DNA of 64,000 nucleotides from Myrmaecium sp. VS I D KN 1 (lineage: Eukaryota > Ascomycota > Dothideomycetes > Valsariales > Valsariaceae). The notes under the pieces are model-generated. The model had not been told where the DNA came from. It saw only the letters and a list, made by a program, of their open reading frames with translations, and did no database searches. Shown here piece by piece: positions 10,926 through 22,268 of the stretch. Where the stretch lies: positions 1-64,000 of the forward strand of contig JADQAV010000037.1 in assembly GCA_019775845.1 (NCBI GenBank), in the 5' to 3' direction. The position numbers and the translations under genes were made by a program. Each line of letters begins with the position of its first letter. Position 1 is the stretch's first letter.

Positions 10926-12585
10926 CGTTGTGGTGGAAGGGGATGTTGGTGAAAGAAGACGATAGGGGAGGTTCGTGTGAGGTCGATGTCATTTTCATCC
11001 AGGGCGGCGTTTGGAGTTGAACAAGAGCACAGGAAAAGGGGAGATCTCGTTGCATCAGAGGTAGATGGCGGTTTGTTTGATTTGGAGAGGATGTCATATA
11101 GGAAAAGAAAGAAATGAAAGCGGTAGGGAAATATCTAGAGACCATTGAGTGCAGGACATTTTGTCTTATCAACTCACTTTCGAAAATATATTCTTGCCGT
11201 CCTGTCATGTGTGAAATTGCCTTCGTAGAAAGTACAGGATTAATAGTAAAAAAGATTTAATCAAATACACCGTGTACTGGTGAAGAGCGTGGGTAGTTAA
11301 CAGAAGCTCAGCGAGCGCAACGCGGTTCATATTATACCATGACCCTCAGTCAGAGCAGATAGCGAGTATTATCATCAACTGAAAGAGCAGTTGACGGACG
11401 TCTCCGCTGGTACTTCCTTGGTTTTCGGGTAGTGGGGGGTTCCCGGAGACGGGTGGTTTATTTCCGGCGGTTGCTGCTTCCAAGGTCCTTCCAAGGTTCT
11501 TTCCAGGTTCCTGTCATCGACCTGCCTACTCCCGCCCATCCGGACTGCCCAATAGCGGTGCGATGAATTCGACGTAGAAAGTATTTTTGAGAGGATGAGA
11601 CGATGCTCCGGTACATGCTAACGCATGATACTAACGGCTTTTTGTACGAGTCGGTGGTGCTTGATGAAGAGGTTATTAGACGGATGACGAAATGCATGAA
11701 GAGCGGTGGTGGTTACTACGGAGTTGGCAGTTACCCTGGTCGTTCTGACATGGAAAAAGCTTGGAATTCGTTGTGAGGATTCTTGCCGTGGCGCGAGTGG
11801 CTCTCACTTCCCGGCTGGCTGATTGGCCAGTTGGCTGCCCAGTCACCGTGGCTCCCGTTGGCTCCGGTGGCTCGAAGTGGCTCGTTCGTGCGGTCAAGCT
11901 TCAAGCTTCAAGCTTCCTGGATGGTGCGGTTGGTGCTGAAGCCGGCGTCGCGAGCTTATCAGAAAACGGGGGGGAAACGGGGGGAAACGGGGGGGGAGAC
12001 GGGTGGACGAGGGGCGCCCTAACCCGTTACCCTCTCGCCTCCGGCCCGTCCGTTTCCTTGTTGATGGCTGCAGGTGCACCCCCTGGCACACCGTCGGCTG
12101 GGACTCCATCACCACCAACAAGATCGCCGTCGCTATCGCCAGTGCTTCCCGCTCGGACATCCAACCCTAATTCCCTCCTTTCCTTCCCCTTTCCCCGTCC
12201 CTCTCTCCTTCTCCCCTTTTTCTTCTCCTCGTTTTGCATCTCGTTCTTGTGCATCCGCCTCACACACTCTTTCCTTCCGCACTCGTTGAATTCCCGCTAC
12301 ACGCTTACCCGGTTGCGGTTCCATCGTCACGGCTACGAGTAGGCAGGCAGGCAGGCGAGCCCATACCGACAATCACAACATCCCCCCCAGCTCGTCCTCT
12401 CGCCAACATACTCCATACCACCACCTGCCTCTCCGCTTTTTTTTCGCAGCAACCCTCGCTTGTTACTGTACACTGTCGCTTTCGTCCGCTGTTTTCTTTA
12501 CAGCTCCAGTAGAACATAGCACACGCAGCAGCTATTCGATTCAGCAGCTCCCGTCCTCGCACCGTTCCCCGCGCATCCATCAAAC
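10926..12585. other. intergenic, promoter of the GH72 gene
   Basis: About 1.66 kb. It contains a triple AAGCTTC direct repeat near 11897-11917, a strong G-quadruplex motif (11968-12003), and a C/T-rich tract (about 12175-12240) that leads into the leader of the GH72 gene. No supported exon. Confidence 0.5.
11968..12003 (+). other. G-quadruplex-forming motif upstream of GH72 gene
   Basis: Four G-runs (11968-11974, 11979-11984, 11989-11996, 12001-12003) are separated by AAAC, AAAC and AGAC loops, giving a near-perfect tandem repeat. It lies about 580 bp upstream of the GH72 ATG, on the coding strand. Confidence 0.6.
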
Positions 12586-14010
12586 ATGCGCTTCAGCACC
12601 GTTGTTGCAGCCGCGGCCGGCCTCGCTACGGTCAACGCCATTCCCACCATTTCTGCCAAGGGCTCCAAGTTCTTCACGAGCGATGGCGATCAGTATTTCG
12701 TTAAAGGTCAGTCGTTGCTCCCGTCCCCTTTCGTCTCTCGTTTGTTTACCGAGGAGGAGCCTGGCTGTTGACACTCCCTCCCCAGGAATTGCCTATCAAC
12801 TGCAGCCCACCGACCCACTGATCGACGGCGACCAATGCAAGCGGGATGCCACTCTCATGGAGAAGCTCGGTGCGAATGCCATTCGGGTCTACCATGTTAA
12901 CCCCAGCGGTGATCACCAGGACTGCATGGATACCTTCGCCGATGCGGGCATCTATCTTTTCGTGGATTTGGACACCTTCACCACGCAGATCGAGCAGGTA
13001 TGGCACGTTGAAACAAGAATTGCATAGCACGGACTGACGGTGTGCAGGACTCCCCTCACTGGAACGAAACACAACTCAAGGCTTTTGAGAAGGTCATGGA
13101 TGAGTTCCAGCAGTACAACAACACCGCCGGCTTCTTCGTCGGCAACGAGGTTATCACCACCGGCAATGGCTCCGTCGCTGCTCCCTACATCAAGGCTGCC
13201 GCTCGTGATGTCAAGGCGTACCGCGACTCCAAGGGCTATCGCTCCATCCCCGTGGGGTACTCCGCTGCCGACATTGCCTCTCTCCGACCCATGCTCCAAA
13301 ACTACCTTGCTTGCGGTGGCAACAGCTCCGAGTCTCTTGACTTCTTCTCCCTGAATGCCTACGAGTGGTGTGGCGAGAGCTCGTACACGACGAGCGGTTA
13401 CAGCCAATTGACCGCCAACGTTACCGACTACAACATCCCCATCTTCTTCTCCGAGACTGGCTGCAACACGCCCAAGCCGCGCACCTTCGACGACCAAGCA
13501 GCCATCTTCGGCGATGACATGAACCCCTACTGGTCTGGCGCGATCATCTACGAGTGGATCGAGGAGGCCAACGACTACGGGTTGATCTCTTACGGTCCCG
13601 AGGTTGCTGCCACGGCCGCTTCCGCGCCGCCTGACGGCTTCACTCGCTCCGGCACTCCCACTCCCGTCTCCCCCGATTTCTCCAACCTGAGCACGCAGTG
13701 GGCCACCCTGACCCCGACCGGTGTAAAGGAGTCCGACTACAGCCCCACCCTCACTGCCCCCGCCTGCCCTGCGTACACGGCCGGTGTCTGGGAGGTGAAC
13801 CAGAACGTCGCTCTGCCCACGCTCGGCCAGACCTTCGATGCCGCCATCCGCTCCAGCATCACCGGCGGCAGCACCGCGACCGGCACCGCCACTTCGTCGT
13901 CCACCGCGAAGGCAACCTCCACTAAGGGCGCAGCCAGCCCCGCACGTGAGGTCAAGGGCATGGGCATCGGTTTGGCCTCCGTCTTGATCGGGTTCTTCTG
14001 GTGGCTGTAA
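12586..14010 (+). CDS. GPI-anchored beta-1,3-glucanosyltransferase, GH72 (Gel/Gas family)
   Basis: Exons 12586-12706, 12786-12997 and 13048-14010 give 431 aa. Residues 1-18 form a signal peptide. The GH72 domain follows (KGIAYQLQPTDPL..., DGDQCKRD..., GANAIRVYHVNP). The two catalytic glutamates are visible: GNE at about E145 (acid/base) and FFSETGCN at about E247 (nucleophile), about 100 residues apart as in the family. A Ser/Thr-rich stalk (STATGTATSSSTAKATS) and a hydrophobic tail ending FFWWL suit GPI attachment. The enzyme cuts beta-1,3-glucan and rejoins it to another chain, elongating wall glucan at the cell surface. No C-terminal Cys-rich CBM43 module is seen, so it is the subgroup without CBM43. 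Which Gel paralogue it is cannot be told from this window. Confidence 0.95.
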
Positions 14011-16690
14011 GGCTGTTCAACATCCGTTTGCTGCTGCATCACTCATTTTCACCATCACCCCCTCATCCCGAGGAACATCTCGGTGGAGCGAGGTTACCAT
14101 GAGAAACTTCTCTTCCTGGTCCGGCCCGACTGGGCTACCTGACCTTTAATGCAACTGCGACGCCCTCTTTTTCACTCACGACAAACGACCTTCACTCGCA
14201 CCACGCACCCGCCACCTACCCCGGCGGGGCAGGCTTATCGGCGGGGGCAGATCTTGCTGTTCCCCCTTTTGGTTTTTTCTTACCTATTCGAGAGCCTTGA
14301 TCACATTCAGTTGGTCCCGGGTTGCTGCTCCAGCCCCCCCAACCCCGTTGTACGATTGATTTCGAACGAAGTATACACGAGAAACGTCTTTAGTTTGTGA
14401 CGGAAACATTCATCATGTGCTCGGAGTTTTTTATTCTCATTCTTTTCTTTCGCGGAGCATTTTGCTCTCCCCTTCCCCTCCTCCTACTCTTCTTCTTCTT
14501 CTGCTGCTGGAAGCTCGCATAGAAAAGCATTGGAGCGTTTTGTTGTTCTTGCCTCTCACGTTCACCTATTGATAGGACTTGCTTTATTTCCTTATTCTTT
14601 CTGCCTGTTTTGGAATAGGAGGTGTTTTAACGATGATGTGCTTCTCTTCTCTTCTCTTCGTTGTTTTGCTTCGTCTAGATGGGCTTGTCCGTTGGGGGGG
14701 TTTGCAATGTTCATGTTAGTCTGAGCATTATTCATGGAGGCGATCGTCCTTTTCTTTGCCCTTCGATCGATGTCATTTCTTCCCTGGAGTGGAAAGATGA
14801 TTTGGGGTTGATGCGAGGGTTGTTTCGGGATGAGAATGGGGTGTGAAGCGAAGAAAGAAAGGAAGAAAGGAAGGAGGACGAATCGATCGAGAATCTAAAT
14901 ATTGCTCGACCCCTTCCTTTCGTCATCTGTCATTCGTTCGTTCTTCCCCCGTCTCGGTCTCACGTTCCCTGTACATCAATATGTACGCCTGTCTGGTGTA
15001 CATAAGTAGGATCGGGTGATTTGGAAACCTGAGAACGGACTGGATTTCAGTTTCCTCAGACATAACGAATAGGGGCAATGCGAGATCACTGGTCGGGACG
15101 ATGTATCGTTCTCTCTTTCCTTTCAGCTTCTTACGATCCATATTCTTCCTTCGCTTTTGGTCGTGGTGGGTTCTGCGGTTAGGTTGGGGAGGGAGGGAGC
15201 TGAGCACACACACTCAGACACCATACATACATACGTTCGGAGCTGAAGGGGGAAAGGGGGGAAAGGGGAAAGGCGGAAGGGAAGGGGGGAGCAGAGAATG
15301 GTTGGGAGCTGCGAGCTGCGAGCTGAAAGGCAAAGAGGGCATGGTGTCGTTGCACGGCTTTCTGGGGCTTCACGAGGGGAGGCGAGGGCGAGGGCAAGGC
15401 AATGGCGAGACGATGGCGAGGGCGAGGGCAGGGCGAGGGCGAAGCGCCCGTCTTTCTCGACCTTTCTCTCTTTTCTGTGGTTTGGTGTCCCTTCTGTGTG
15501 TGTGTTCCCTCGATCCTGTCGTGATTGTGTGCTTGTGTTGCTGCGTGCCGGTGTGTTGGTGTGTTGGTGTGCTGATGTGCCTCTGTCCGTGTTTGTGAGT
15601 TAGTCATCTGCCTGACTGCTACTGCTACCGGCTTGCTCCGGATGCCACGGATGCCATGCAGTAGTGCTGCTGCTGCTGCTCACTTGTGAACTTCAACGGG
15701 TCCGTGGCTGCCTCGCTTACATACGTCCCTCTTCGCTTGAGGTCCGAGGACGCTCCTTTGCGGGGTGTGACAGATAACTAGCAGACCCTCCGGCGGCGAC
15801 CTGCATTCATCCTACCATTGGAATCCATCCCATTATCTCTCTCTCCGTCCCACCAAACCCATCCGACCAGGTCAACCCTGCCCATCCTTTTGCCCTTCTA
15901 CCGTTCCCACCACTCCCACCACCTCGACCTCGACCACGATGCTCACCTGGCCTGGTCCGACGTCCCACGCCCACTCGAGCCGACGACGGTCATGCACCAC
16001 CTGAACGATGCACAAGTCATCTCATCTCATCTCCTTCCACATAGGAAACCTTTCTCTTTCTCTCTCTCTTCTCAGCCGGACACTACTACTATCACTACTA
16101 CTCAGGACTACCACCTTTGCCCAACCAAGCCCCTGGTTATATCATCTCATCCTCGTGTCCCCCCCACCCTTGTGCTCCCGAACCACCTCCCTCTCTCTTC
16201 TTCCTCTTCTCTTTCTTCTTTTCCTCCTTCCTTGCTTCCACTGTTTCTCACGGTCCAACATCTCTCCGTGAGCTGTTCATCTTGCCATCACGCCCCTTCC
16301 ACTCCCCTCCTTTTCCTTTCCTCCCTCCCTCCGTCCTCCTCTTCCACACTCCCTCTCTCATCAAGATGAGCAGCGCATGCGATTCCTGACAGAAAAGAAA
16401 TTCCATTTCCCGAGTCCCTCGGCTCGCTCGCGGCTCCTGCACCGTCGATCCCGCGGCAACAACCCCTTCCCCGACGCCCTGCTGCACGACCCGCTAGCTA
16501 GCTGTTCGGCGCCTGGGGAACCGGGTTCGTCCTTGTCTGATACGCACGCATACGCACACATATACAGTACCTACATACATACATAAAGACATACATATAA
16601 CACTCCTACATACGCATCCGCAGGTGGTGGTAGTGGGATGGTGGTGGTGCTGCTGCAAGTAGAGCTAGCTATCCTTCCCCTACCAGCATC
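14011..16690. other. long low-complexity intergenic region
   Basis: About 2.7 kb with no convincing exon. It has a G-rich purine tract with G-quadruplex potential (15248-15289), GGCGAGGGCGAGGGC-type repeats (about 15380-15440), and a C/T-rich stretch (about 16020-16350) that is probably the promoter and leader of the pseudokinase gene. A short TACATACATACA run lies at about 16570-16585. Confidence 0.5.
15248..15289 (+). other. purine tract with G-quadruplex potential
   Basis: G-runs at 15248-15252, 15256-15261, 15265-15268, 15279-15281 and 15284-15289 are separated by A-rich loops, within a nearly pure purine strand. It could form a quadruplex or an H-DNA triplex. It is intergenic, 1.4 kb upstream of the pseudokinase ATG. 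Confidence 0.5.
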
Positions 16691-19444
16691 ATGGGTTCAC
16701 GCACCGTCAATAATGTCATCACCCCCAACACCATCGCTCTGAACGCCTACATATACGGATACGGCGGCCACTCCCTCGTCACCCCGCACGCCGTCATCAA
16801 GCAGGTCTGGTGGACGGAGGAGCGCATCCACGCCAAAGTCACACCCGACTTCGTCGCCTCCCGCTTGCGCCCCGAGCAGCGCGACCACCTCCGCCGCCCC
16901 GTCGGCTTCGGCGACGGCCTGACCGACGACACCTACCTGGACTGGATCCTCGAGCGCGCCCGTCGCTTCTTCCTCATCCTCGCCGAGATCGGCGTGCCCG
17001 ACCAGATCTTCGGCATCATCGACGACTCCTGGGACGACGACGACCTGCCCATCGCCCGCGACGACGTCGACCGCCTCGCCCTCGCGTACGAGAAGGACCC
17101 GGCCCTCAACCAGAGGTTCTACAGCACCCAGTTCACCTTTCTCCTGCGGATCCCCCGGGAGGGCTCCCACCTTTCCTACGGCCCCAACGAGATCATCCCC
17201 CTCGAGCACGTCTACAAGCTACCCCCCGCCGTTTCCCTCCAGCACTGGACACGCTTTCACCTCCCTCAGAACCCGGACTTCATCCTCGTCCGCCGACAAT
17301 GCCCGCTCAGCCGCAGTCGGTCCAAAGACGCGACACCGGACCCCAACCGGCTCCGACAATTCCTTGCCGACGTCGAAACGTCGCGTCTCGTGCCGCACGA
17401 CCATATCGCTCCGGTATGGGCCTCATACGTCTCCAAAGCGACCGCCTACTTCCTGACCACCTTCGTCGGCCATCACACTCTTCGCTCCTTCATCGACCAC
17501 CGGAACCCGCCGCAGTACGCCAAACTCCCCAATCCCGAGCGCCGCACGCTGCTGGTGGGCTGGTGCCACTGCCTCGCCCACGCGGTGGCCGCCCTGCATG
17601 CCGCCGGCCTGTGCCACGGCGCCATCCGTCCCTCCACCATCCTCATCGACGAGGACAATCAGGTCGCCTTCGCCGACGCCGGCGCCGCCCTGCCTTCGTT
17701 CCAGCATGACCGGAAGCCTATCGACCAGGCCGCTGAGGCGTACACGTACGCCCCGCCCGAGGCCCACGGCAGCGCGCTGACGCATTTTCTGGCCCGGGAG
17801 TGGGAGGGTGGCAGTGGCGGCGGCGGCAGCAACAGCAACCGCACGACCAGCATTTCGACCGGGTCGACGGAGTCGGCGGGGTCGCGGTGCTCGTGCTCCT
17901 CCGCCCCGGCGGGGGATGGCCTGACGAGGATCCATATGGCGACGACGGATGGCGCAAGCAGAAGTGAACGGTGCAGCGACACGGATTCGCAACGGGCACC
18001 GCGGCGGCGCGCCCGGAAACTGAGCCGCGCCTCCGCCATCTCCTCCTCCTCCTCCTCGTCCACGCTCGCGACGCACGGCTTCGACTTCGGCTTCGGCCGC
18101 CCGCGAACGCGGACGCCACGGCCTGAATCACGGTCCTCACACGCGGAGACGGCTTCGACGACGGCGGCGGCGGCCCTTGGCAGCGAGGCAGCGGACGTAT
18201 TCGCGCTCGGCTGCATGTTCCTCGAGCTCCTGACGTTTCTGCGGGGCAAGAAGGCCGGGGAGTTTGCGCGGGCGCGCCGGCGACGACCACAGAAGAAGGG
18301 TGGTCGGGTGGGAATAGGAGTTGGGGTTGGGGTCGGGGTGGGGCCGGCGGACGCGAGTTTCCATGCGAATTTGGGAGCGGTCCGGGAGTGGATCGCGGGT
18401 TTGGAGGAGGGGGTGCGGCGGGAGCGGGAGAGGGAGAGGGAGAGGTTGGAAAGGGGCAAGGAGGGCGGGGATGGAGCGTCTGGGGGTGTGCTGGAGATGT
18501 TGGGGTTGGTGCGGAGTATGTTGGCCGTTGATCCGCAGATGCGGCCGCGGGCGGCGGAAGTCGAGGAGTTGGTCCGCCGGGTGTTGGTGGAGGAGTGTGG
18601 GGTCATGCGGCCGCATTGTGGGGGCCGGGTGCTTGCCGCTGCCCCTGCGGCGACGGCTGCGGCTGCGGCTGCGGCTACGACGATGATGGGTGCCGTGGAT
18701 GGCGAGATGCATGCCCGCACCGTCGATCGACCGGTGGAGGTGCGGCTTAGCATGTTGCGCCTTGGTACCGGCGCCGGCGTGGAGGATACGGGTGAGGAGC
18801 AGAGTTGGATGGTCATGGAGGAGGACGAGGATGAGGACGAAGAGGGGTTCGCGGCAGAGGGCGAGGGCAAGGAAGAAGATGAAGAAGAACAGGCTCTCCA
18901 TCGCGACGTTGGCCGTTCACAACCACCACTGCTGCCGCCGCCGCCTCCTCCGCGATCACCACCGCCGCCGCCGCCGCCACAACTACCACCGCAGTCTTCG
19001 CGACGGAAAGCGTTCGCACGCTTGTCCCCCCTTTCGCGCACGTGGAAGGGCGTTGCGGGGGAGGGAGAGGAGATGGACGCCGGCGTAAACATGGACGTAT
19101 CTCCCCAATCGCCCACGAGACATCAGCAGCAGGGAAGGGGTTGGACATGGCTCCCCCGCAGCAGCACGCGTCGTAGTAGTATCACCAGCACCTCCAGCAC
19201 CACCTCCAGCACCACCTCCAGCAGTAGCAGCAGTAGCAGTAGTGATAGCAATAGTCACAGAAGCGATGTGGAAAAGCATGTGGAGAGCGGTTTGGCGGAT
19301 GCGACGGACGGGGATCCGTCGGCGTCGGCGACCGGCGGCTCGGACGCTGTTGGTGTTGGTGCTGGTGCTGGAGGAATGAAGGCACATGGTCTGAGGGCGT
19401 TTCCTTTTGGTTTGCATTGGATGGGGGGAGGAGGGCGGCGATAG
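16691..19444 (+). CDS. protein kinase-like protein, probable pseudokinase, 917 aa
   Basis: Single-exon frame of 917 aa. A kinase-like core spans about residues 190-640 with degraded motifs: FILVRRQ where VAIK is expected (Lys to Arg); CHGAIRPSTILI in place of HRDLKPxN, with Ala at 311 for the catalytic Asp and Thr at 316 for the Asn; and ADAG at 328-331 for DFG, which keeps the Asp. An APE-like YAPPEA follows at about 353-358, then a low-complexity insert of about 140 residues, then EAADVFALGCMFLEL, matching the helix-F DxxxLG segment. The first 190 residues (WWTEERIHAKVT..., DTYLDWILERARRFFLILAEIG) are ordered and conserved-looking. The last 270 are Ala-, Glu-, Pro- and Ser-rich. Catalysis by the usual mechanism is unlikely; a scaffold or binding role is inferred. 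Confidence 0.8.
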   Translation: MGSRTVNNVITPNTIALNAYIYGYGGHSLVTPHAVIKQVWWTEERIHAKVTPDFVASRLRPEQRDHLRRPVGFGDGLTDDTYLDWILERARRFFLILAEIGVPDQIFGIIDDSWDDDDLPIARDDVDRLALAYEKDPALNQRFYSTQFTFLLRIPREGSHLSYGPNEIIPLEHVYKLPPAVSLQHWTRFHLPQNPDFILVRRQCPLSRSRSKDATPDPNRLRQFLADVETSRLVPHDHIAPVWASYVSKATAYFLTTFVGHHTLRSFIDHRNPPQYAKLPNPERRTLLVGWCHCLAHAVAALHAAGLCHGAIRPSTILIDEDNQVAFADAGAALPSFQHDRKPIDQAAEAYTYAPPEAHGSALTHFLAREWEGGSGGGGSNSNRTTSISTGSTESAGSRCSCSSAPAGDGLTRIHMATTDGASRSERCSDTDSQRAPRRRARKLSRASAISSSSSSSTLATHGFDFGFGRPRTRTPRPESRSSHAETASTTAAAALGSEAADVFALGCMFLELLTFLRGKKAGEFARARRRRPQKKGGRVGIGVGVGVGVGPADASFHANLGAVREWIAGLEEGVRRERERERERLERGKEGGDGASGGVLEMLGLVRSMLAVDPQMRPRAAEVEELVRRVLVEECGVMRPHCGGRVLAAAPAATAAAAAAATTMMGAVDGEMHARTVDRPVEVRLSMLRLGTGAGVEDTGEEQSWMVMEEDEDEDEEGFAAEGEGKEEDEEEQALHRDVGRSQPPLLPPPPPPRSPPPPPPPQLPPQSSRRKAFARLSPLSRTWKGVAGEGEEMDAGVNMDVSPQSPTRHQQQGRGWTWLPRSSTRRSSITSTSSTTSSTTSSSSSSSSSDSNSHRSDVEKHVESGLADATDGDPSASATGGSDAVGVGAGAGGMKAHGLRAFPFGLHWMGGGGRR

Positions 19445-20571
19445 AGGATGGGGATGGAGACGGGGATGGGGAGGTTACTTTTTTCCCATGGCGGCGTTGA
19501 GTTGGGTGGGTGGTTGGCTGATGGCTGGATGGATAGATGATATACCTACATGTTCTACTCGCATATATATACATACACATAAAGTATTCTTTACTGCTTC
19601 GCAGTTGTAGGTACTCTCATCGACCCGCTCCTCGGAGGTGGGCGGTGAGACGTTTGCGGCGCTGGTAAAGGGGACTCTGCTGATGTATTCCTATCACAAA
19701 CACTTGAGACGGACACATGGGGAGGCAAGCGGCCACTCACTCCGCGCGCCGTGGGAGCAGTTTAGTGGTACTGCAACGCGTAGTTTGAGCGTGGGAGTGC
19801 TTGATGAGCTCGTTTGAAGTGGTTCAGCAGGTGATGAGGCTTTGGTAAGCCGTTAGCTGCGGGGAGTAAAGGCGCTGCGAGAAGGCGGATGACTGGAGGT
19901 TGAAGTGACTCTAGAAGATGAATGCAGTGAGGTTGGTGAAGGAACATAGCGTGGATCTGTATAGCTGGTTTGGAGGTGGTGAGTGCGCTTTCACAAGATT
20001 TTGGGGGAAAACTACAAGGGATAGGAGAGATCAATGCTGGCTCCGGCCCGCGTGCTACTCCTATAGATGGACAGGTGCATCGAGAGGTATCTCCAGATCG
20101 TGAGTTAGTACTTCGTATGGTGCTGTGAGGTACAGTAGAGATCCGAATACCAAGCCGACGCACTCCGCACATCGGAGCCGAAGTGGATCTGATGAGATTA
20201 GATCCTCGACGGCCGGGATAGCAGCATACAAACGGGACCTCGAAAGAGTGGAGTAGCGGTGACACAAGGCTGGCAACATCCACGGCTGCTCTAACTTACC
20301 TGGCGTGCCCCTCATCATCCTCGTTGCCCCTCGCCCCCTCTCGCCGCGTGGTTTGTCCGCCACCTCACTTTGCCTTGCCTTTCGCTTTTCTCAGCTCTCA
20401 AGCATCCAAAGCTCTGGCCCCATCCAACTCCCTCCCTTCTCCCTTCTCCCCTCCCCTTGCCCTTCCAACGACCGCATCTCACCCAGCCAACCCCGGGCCC
20501 GCGCCGTTCTCTTGTCCCTCCCTGCTGTGTGTCTGCTTCCATGAGGCTTCCACCGCGCCTCCTTCCACGCA
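19445..20571. other. intergenic, no gene seen
   Basis: About 1.1 kb. A minus-strand open frame at about 19762-20283 shows no domain, and I do not support it as a gene. The last 250 bp are C/T-rich promoter or leader. An ATG at 20541 starts a short frame that overlaps, out of frame, the start of the next gene at 20572. Confidence 0.5.
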
Positions 20572-22268
20572 ATGGTCGTTCTACTCGATCTCGAGGCCCT
20601 GGACGACGTCCGCGATCCGCACGTTGATCCCCACACCGCCGCCAACGGGCTCGGTGACCTGAAACCGCAGCTGCGTAGCTCTCTTCGATCTACTCAGCGC
20701 GACGGTGAAGGTGCCGCCGCCGCTACAGTAGCAATAACAGAAGAAGAAGCAGGAGCAATGGAGGAGCCGTCGAAGGAAACGACGAATCCTAACCTCAATG
20801 CCTTCTCCGCATGTCTTGGTTGTTATCCGTAAGTTGACTCCCTTGTTGGCCGTCATATGAAGCAGTAACTAACCACAACGCATTCACCCAGGATCGTCTC
20901 TCAGCTCGCAAGCTTCCTTGACCTAAACACCATCGACGACCTCTCGAGAACCTGCCGTCAATTCCGAGCGAACCTGCTCCAGTACCGCAAGCAGCTCGTC
21001 GCCCAGAGCCTCCGCTGCAGCAACGAAGACAAGCTCACGGTGGCGGAATTCATAAAGAGCGAGAATAGTGAATCTCGGCCAGGCAGCAGAGCTGGGGCGG
21101 GCTTCCCCAACGGTGGAGCTTCGGAGCCTCGACCGCGGGACAGAGTTGGCCTTGCATATCCAAACGCCGATGCACGCTTGACGAGCGGTAAGGTGGGGAA
21201 ATGCGCCAGAGATATGGTTGCGGAGTGTCGCCGTTGTGGCACGGTGGTCTGTAGGGTATGTATCTGTCCGGAAGTGAATGGCCGACACAACTAACAATAC
21301 ACGTTCAGAACTGCACGATCAAACCACCGCCCATGAGCGCTCTTGACGGCCGCCTCCGTCGTCTCTGCCGTACCTGTGCCCGCGCGCCGCTTTCGTCACT
21401 ATGCACTCTCCGTCGACCAGACGAGTCGACCTCCCCAACCTCAACACCTCCGCGAACCCAATCGCCCTTGGCAGACAATCCCGCACCCTCCGCAACCTCT
21501 CTAACAACGGCCGAACCCGCCTTCACCGCGCCCGCTTTCATCCGCACCCCCTGCTGCTGCCCAACCAACGTCTGGCTCTGCCAGCCCTGCGGCCAATCCC
21601 TCCGCTCCGCCGACACCACCTACATGCGCGGCTGGACCTGGCGCACGCGCTACTCCACCTACCTCGGCGGCCTCGGCACCGGCATCGGCGAAGGCAACGA
21701 GGGCGTCCAGTGCGCCCGCGCGTCCGCCTGCTTCGGCGCCCACACCGTCGAGCACGAATGCGAGTGCGACTGCGCTTCCCAACAGCAGCTGGACCAGGAG
21801 GCGCGCAAGGTCGTCGCCGCCGCCGCCGCCGCCACCGACGACGACGACGACGTCGACGGCACGGCCCACCGTCACCGCTGGCACGGCTCCTCCTTCCACG
21901 TCCAGGAGATCGAGGGCATCGGCGGGGTCATGCGCCGCAAGGTCCGCAAGCGCCGCCGCGTCGGCCAGGTCGTCAAGGAGTACGAGGATGAGCGGGAGAA
22001 TCGCACGCCGTACCTCAGCCGCGAGCGCGAGGGCAAGCTCCGCGCCTGGTGCGCGTGGTGCGATCGCGTCGTCCCGGGCGTGAAGGATGTGGCGAGTGGT
22101 GAGGTCCGGGTCACGGATGGTGGGGTTGGGGTTGGGGTTGGTGCTGGAGCTGCGGGTGTGTATGGCCTGACGGCGGCGGCGTTGGTCATGGGTGATGCCC
22201 GGGTGTGGGATCGGAGGGAGAGTGGGAGTAGTGAGGCGAGTGAGGCGGGGGGCGTGGAGGCGGATTAG
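20572..22268 (+). CDS. F-box-like protein with Cys-rich zinc-binding region, 526 aa
   Basis: Exons 20572-20828, 20892-21255 and 21309-22268 join in frame to give 526 aa. Residues about 72-127 (LGCYPIVSQLASFLDL, DDLSRTCRQFRANLL) look like an F-box, which in other proteins binds Skp1 in SCF ubiquitin ligases. After it come Cys pairs typical of zinc ribbons: CRRCGTVVCRNC (the second intron falls inside this motif), LCRTCARAP, CCCPTNVWLCQPCG, CECDC and CAWCDR. A basic stretch, RRKVRKRRRVGQVVK, could be a nuclear signal. A GTTGGG-type repeat near the 3' end encodes a Gly/Val run. The F-box assignment is by eye and moderate; the Cys pattern is clear. An overlapping upstream ATG at 20541 could damp translation. 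Confidence 0.75.

Noticed and set aside
17659-19116. Long minus-strand open frame of 485 aa opposite the pseudokinase gene
   Set aside because: It is a shadow of the GC-rich, low-complexity plus-strand gene: Ser/Arg/Pro-rich, no domain, and no intron or start context.
19762-20283. Minus-strand 173-aa frame between the pseudokinase and F-box-like genes
   Set aside because: Overlaps promoter-like DNA and lacks any recognisable pattern.
22120-22160. GTTGGG-type repeat resembling a telomere-like or G-quadruplex array
   Set aside because: It lies inside the last exon of the F-box-like gene and encodes a Val/Gly run; too short to be an interstitial telomere.
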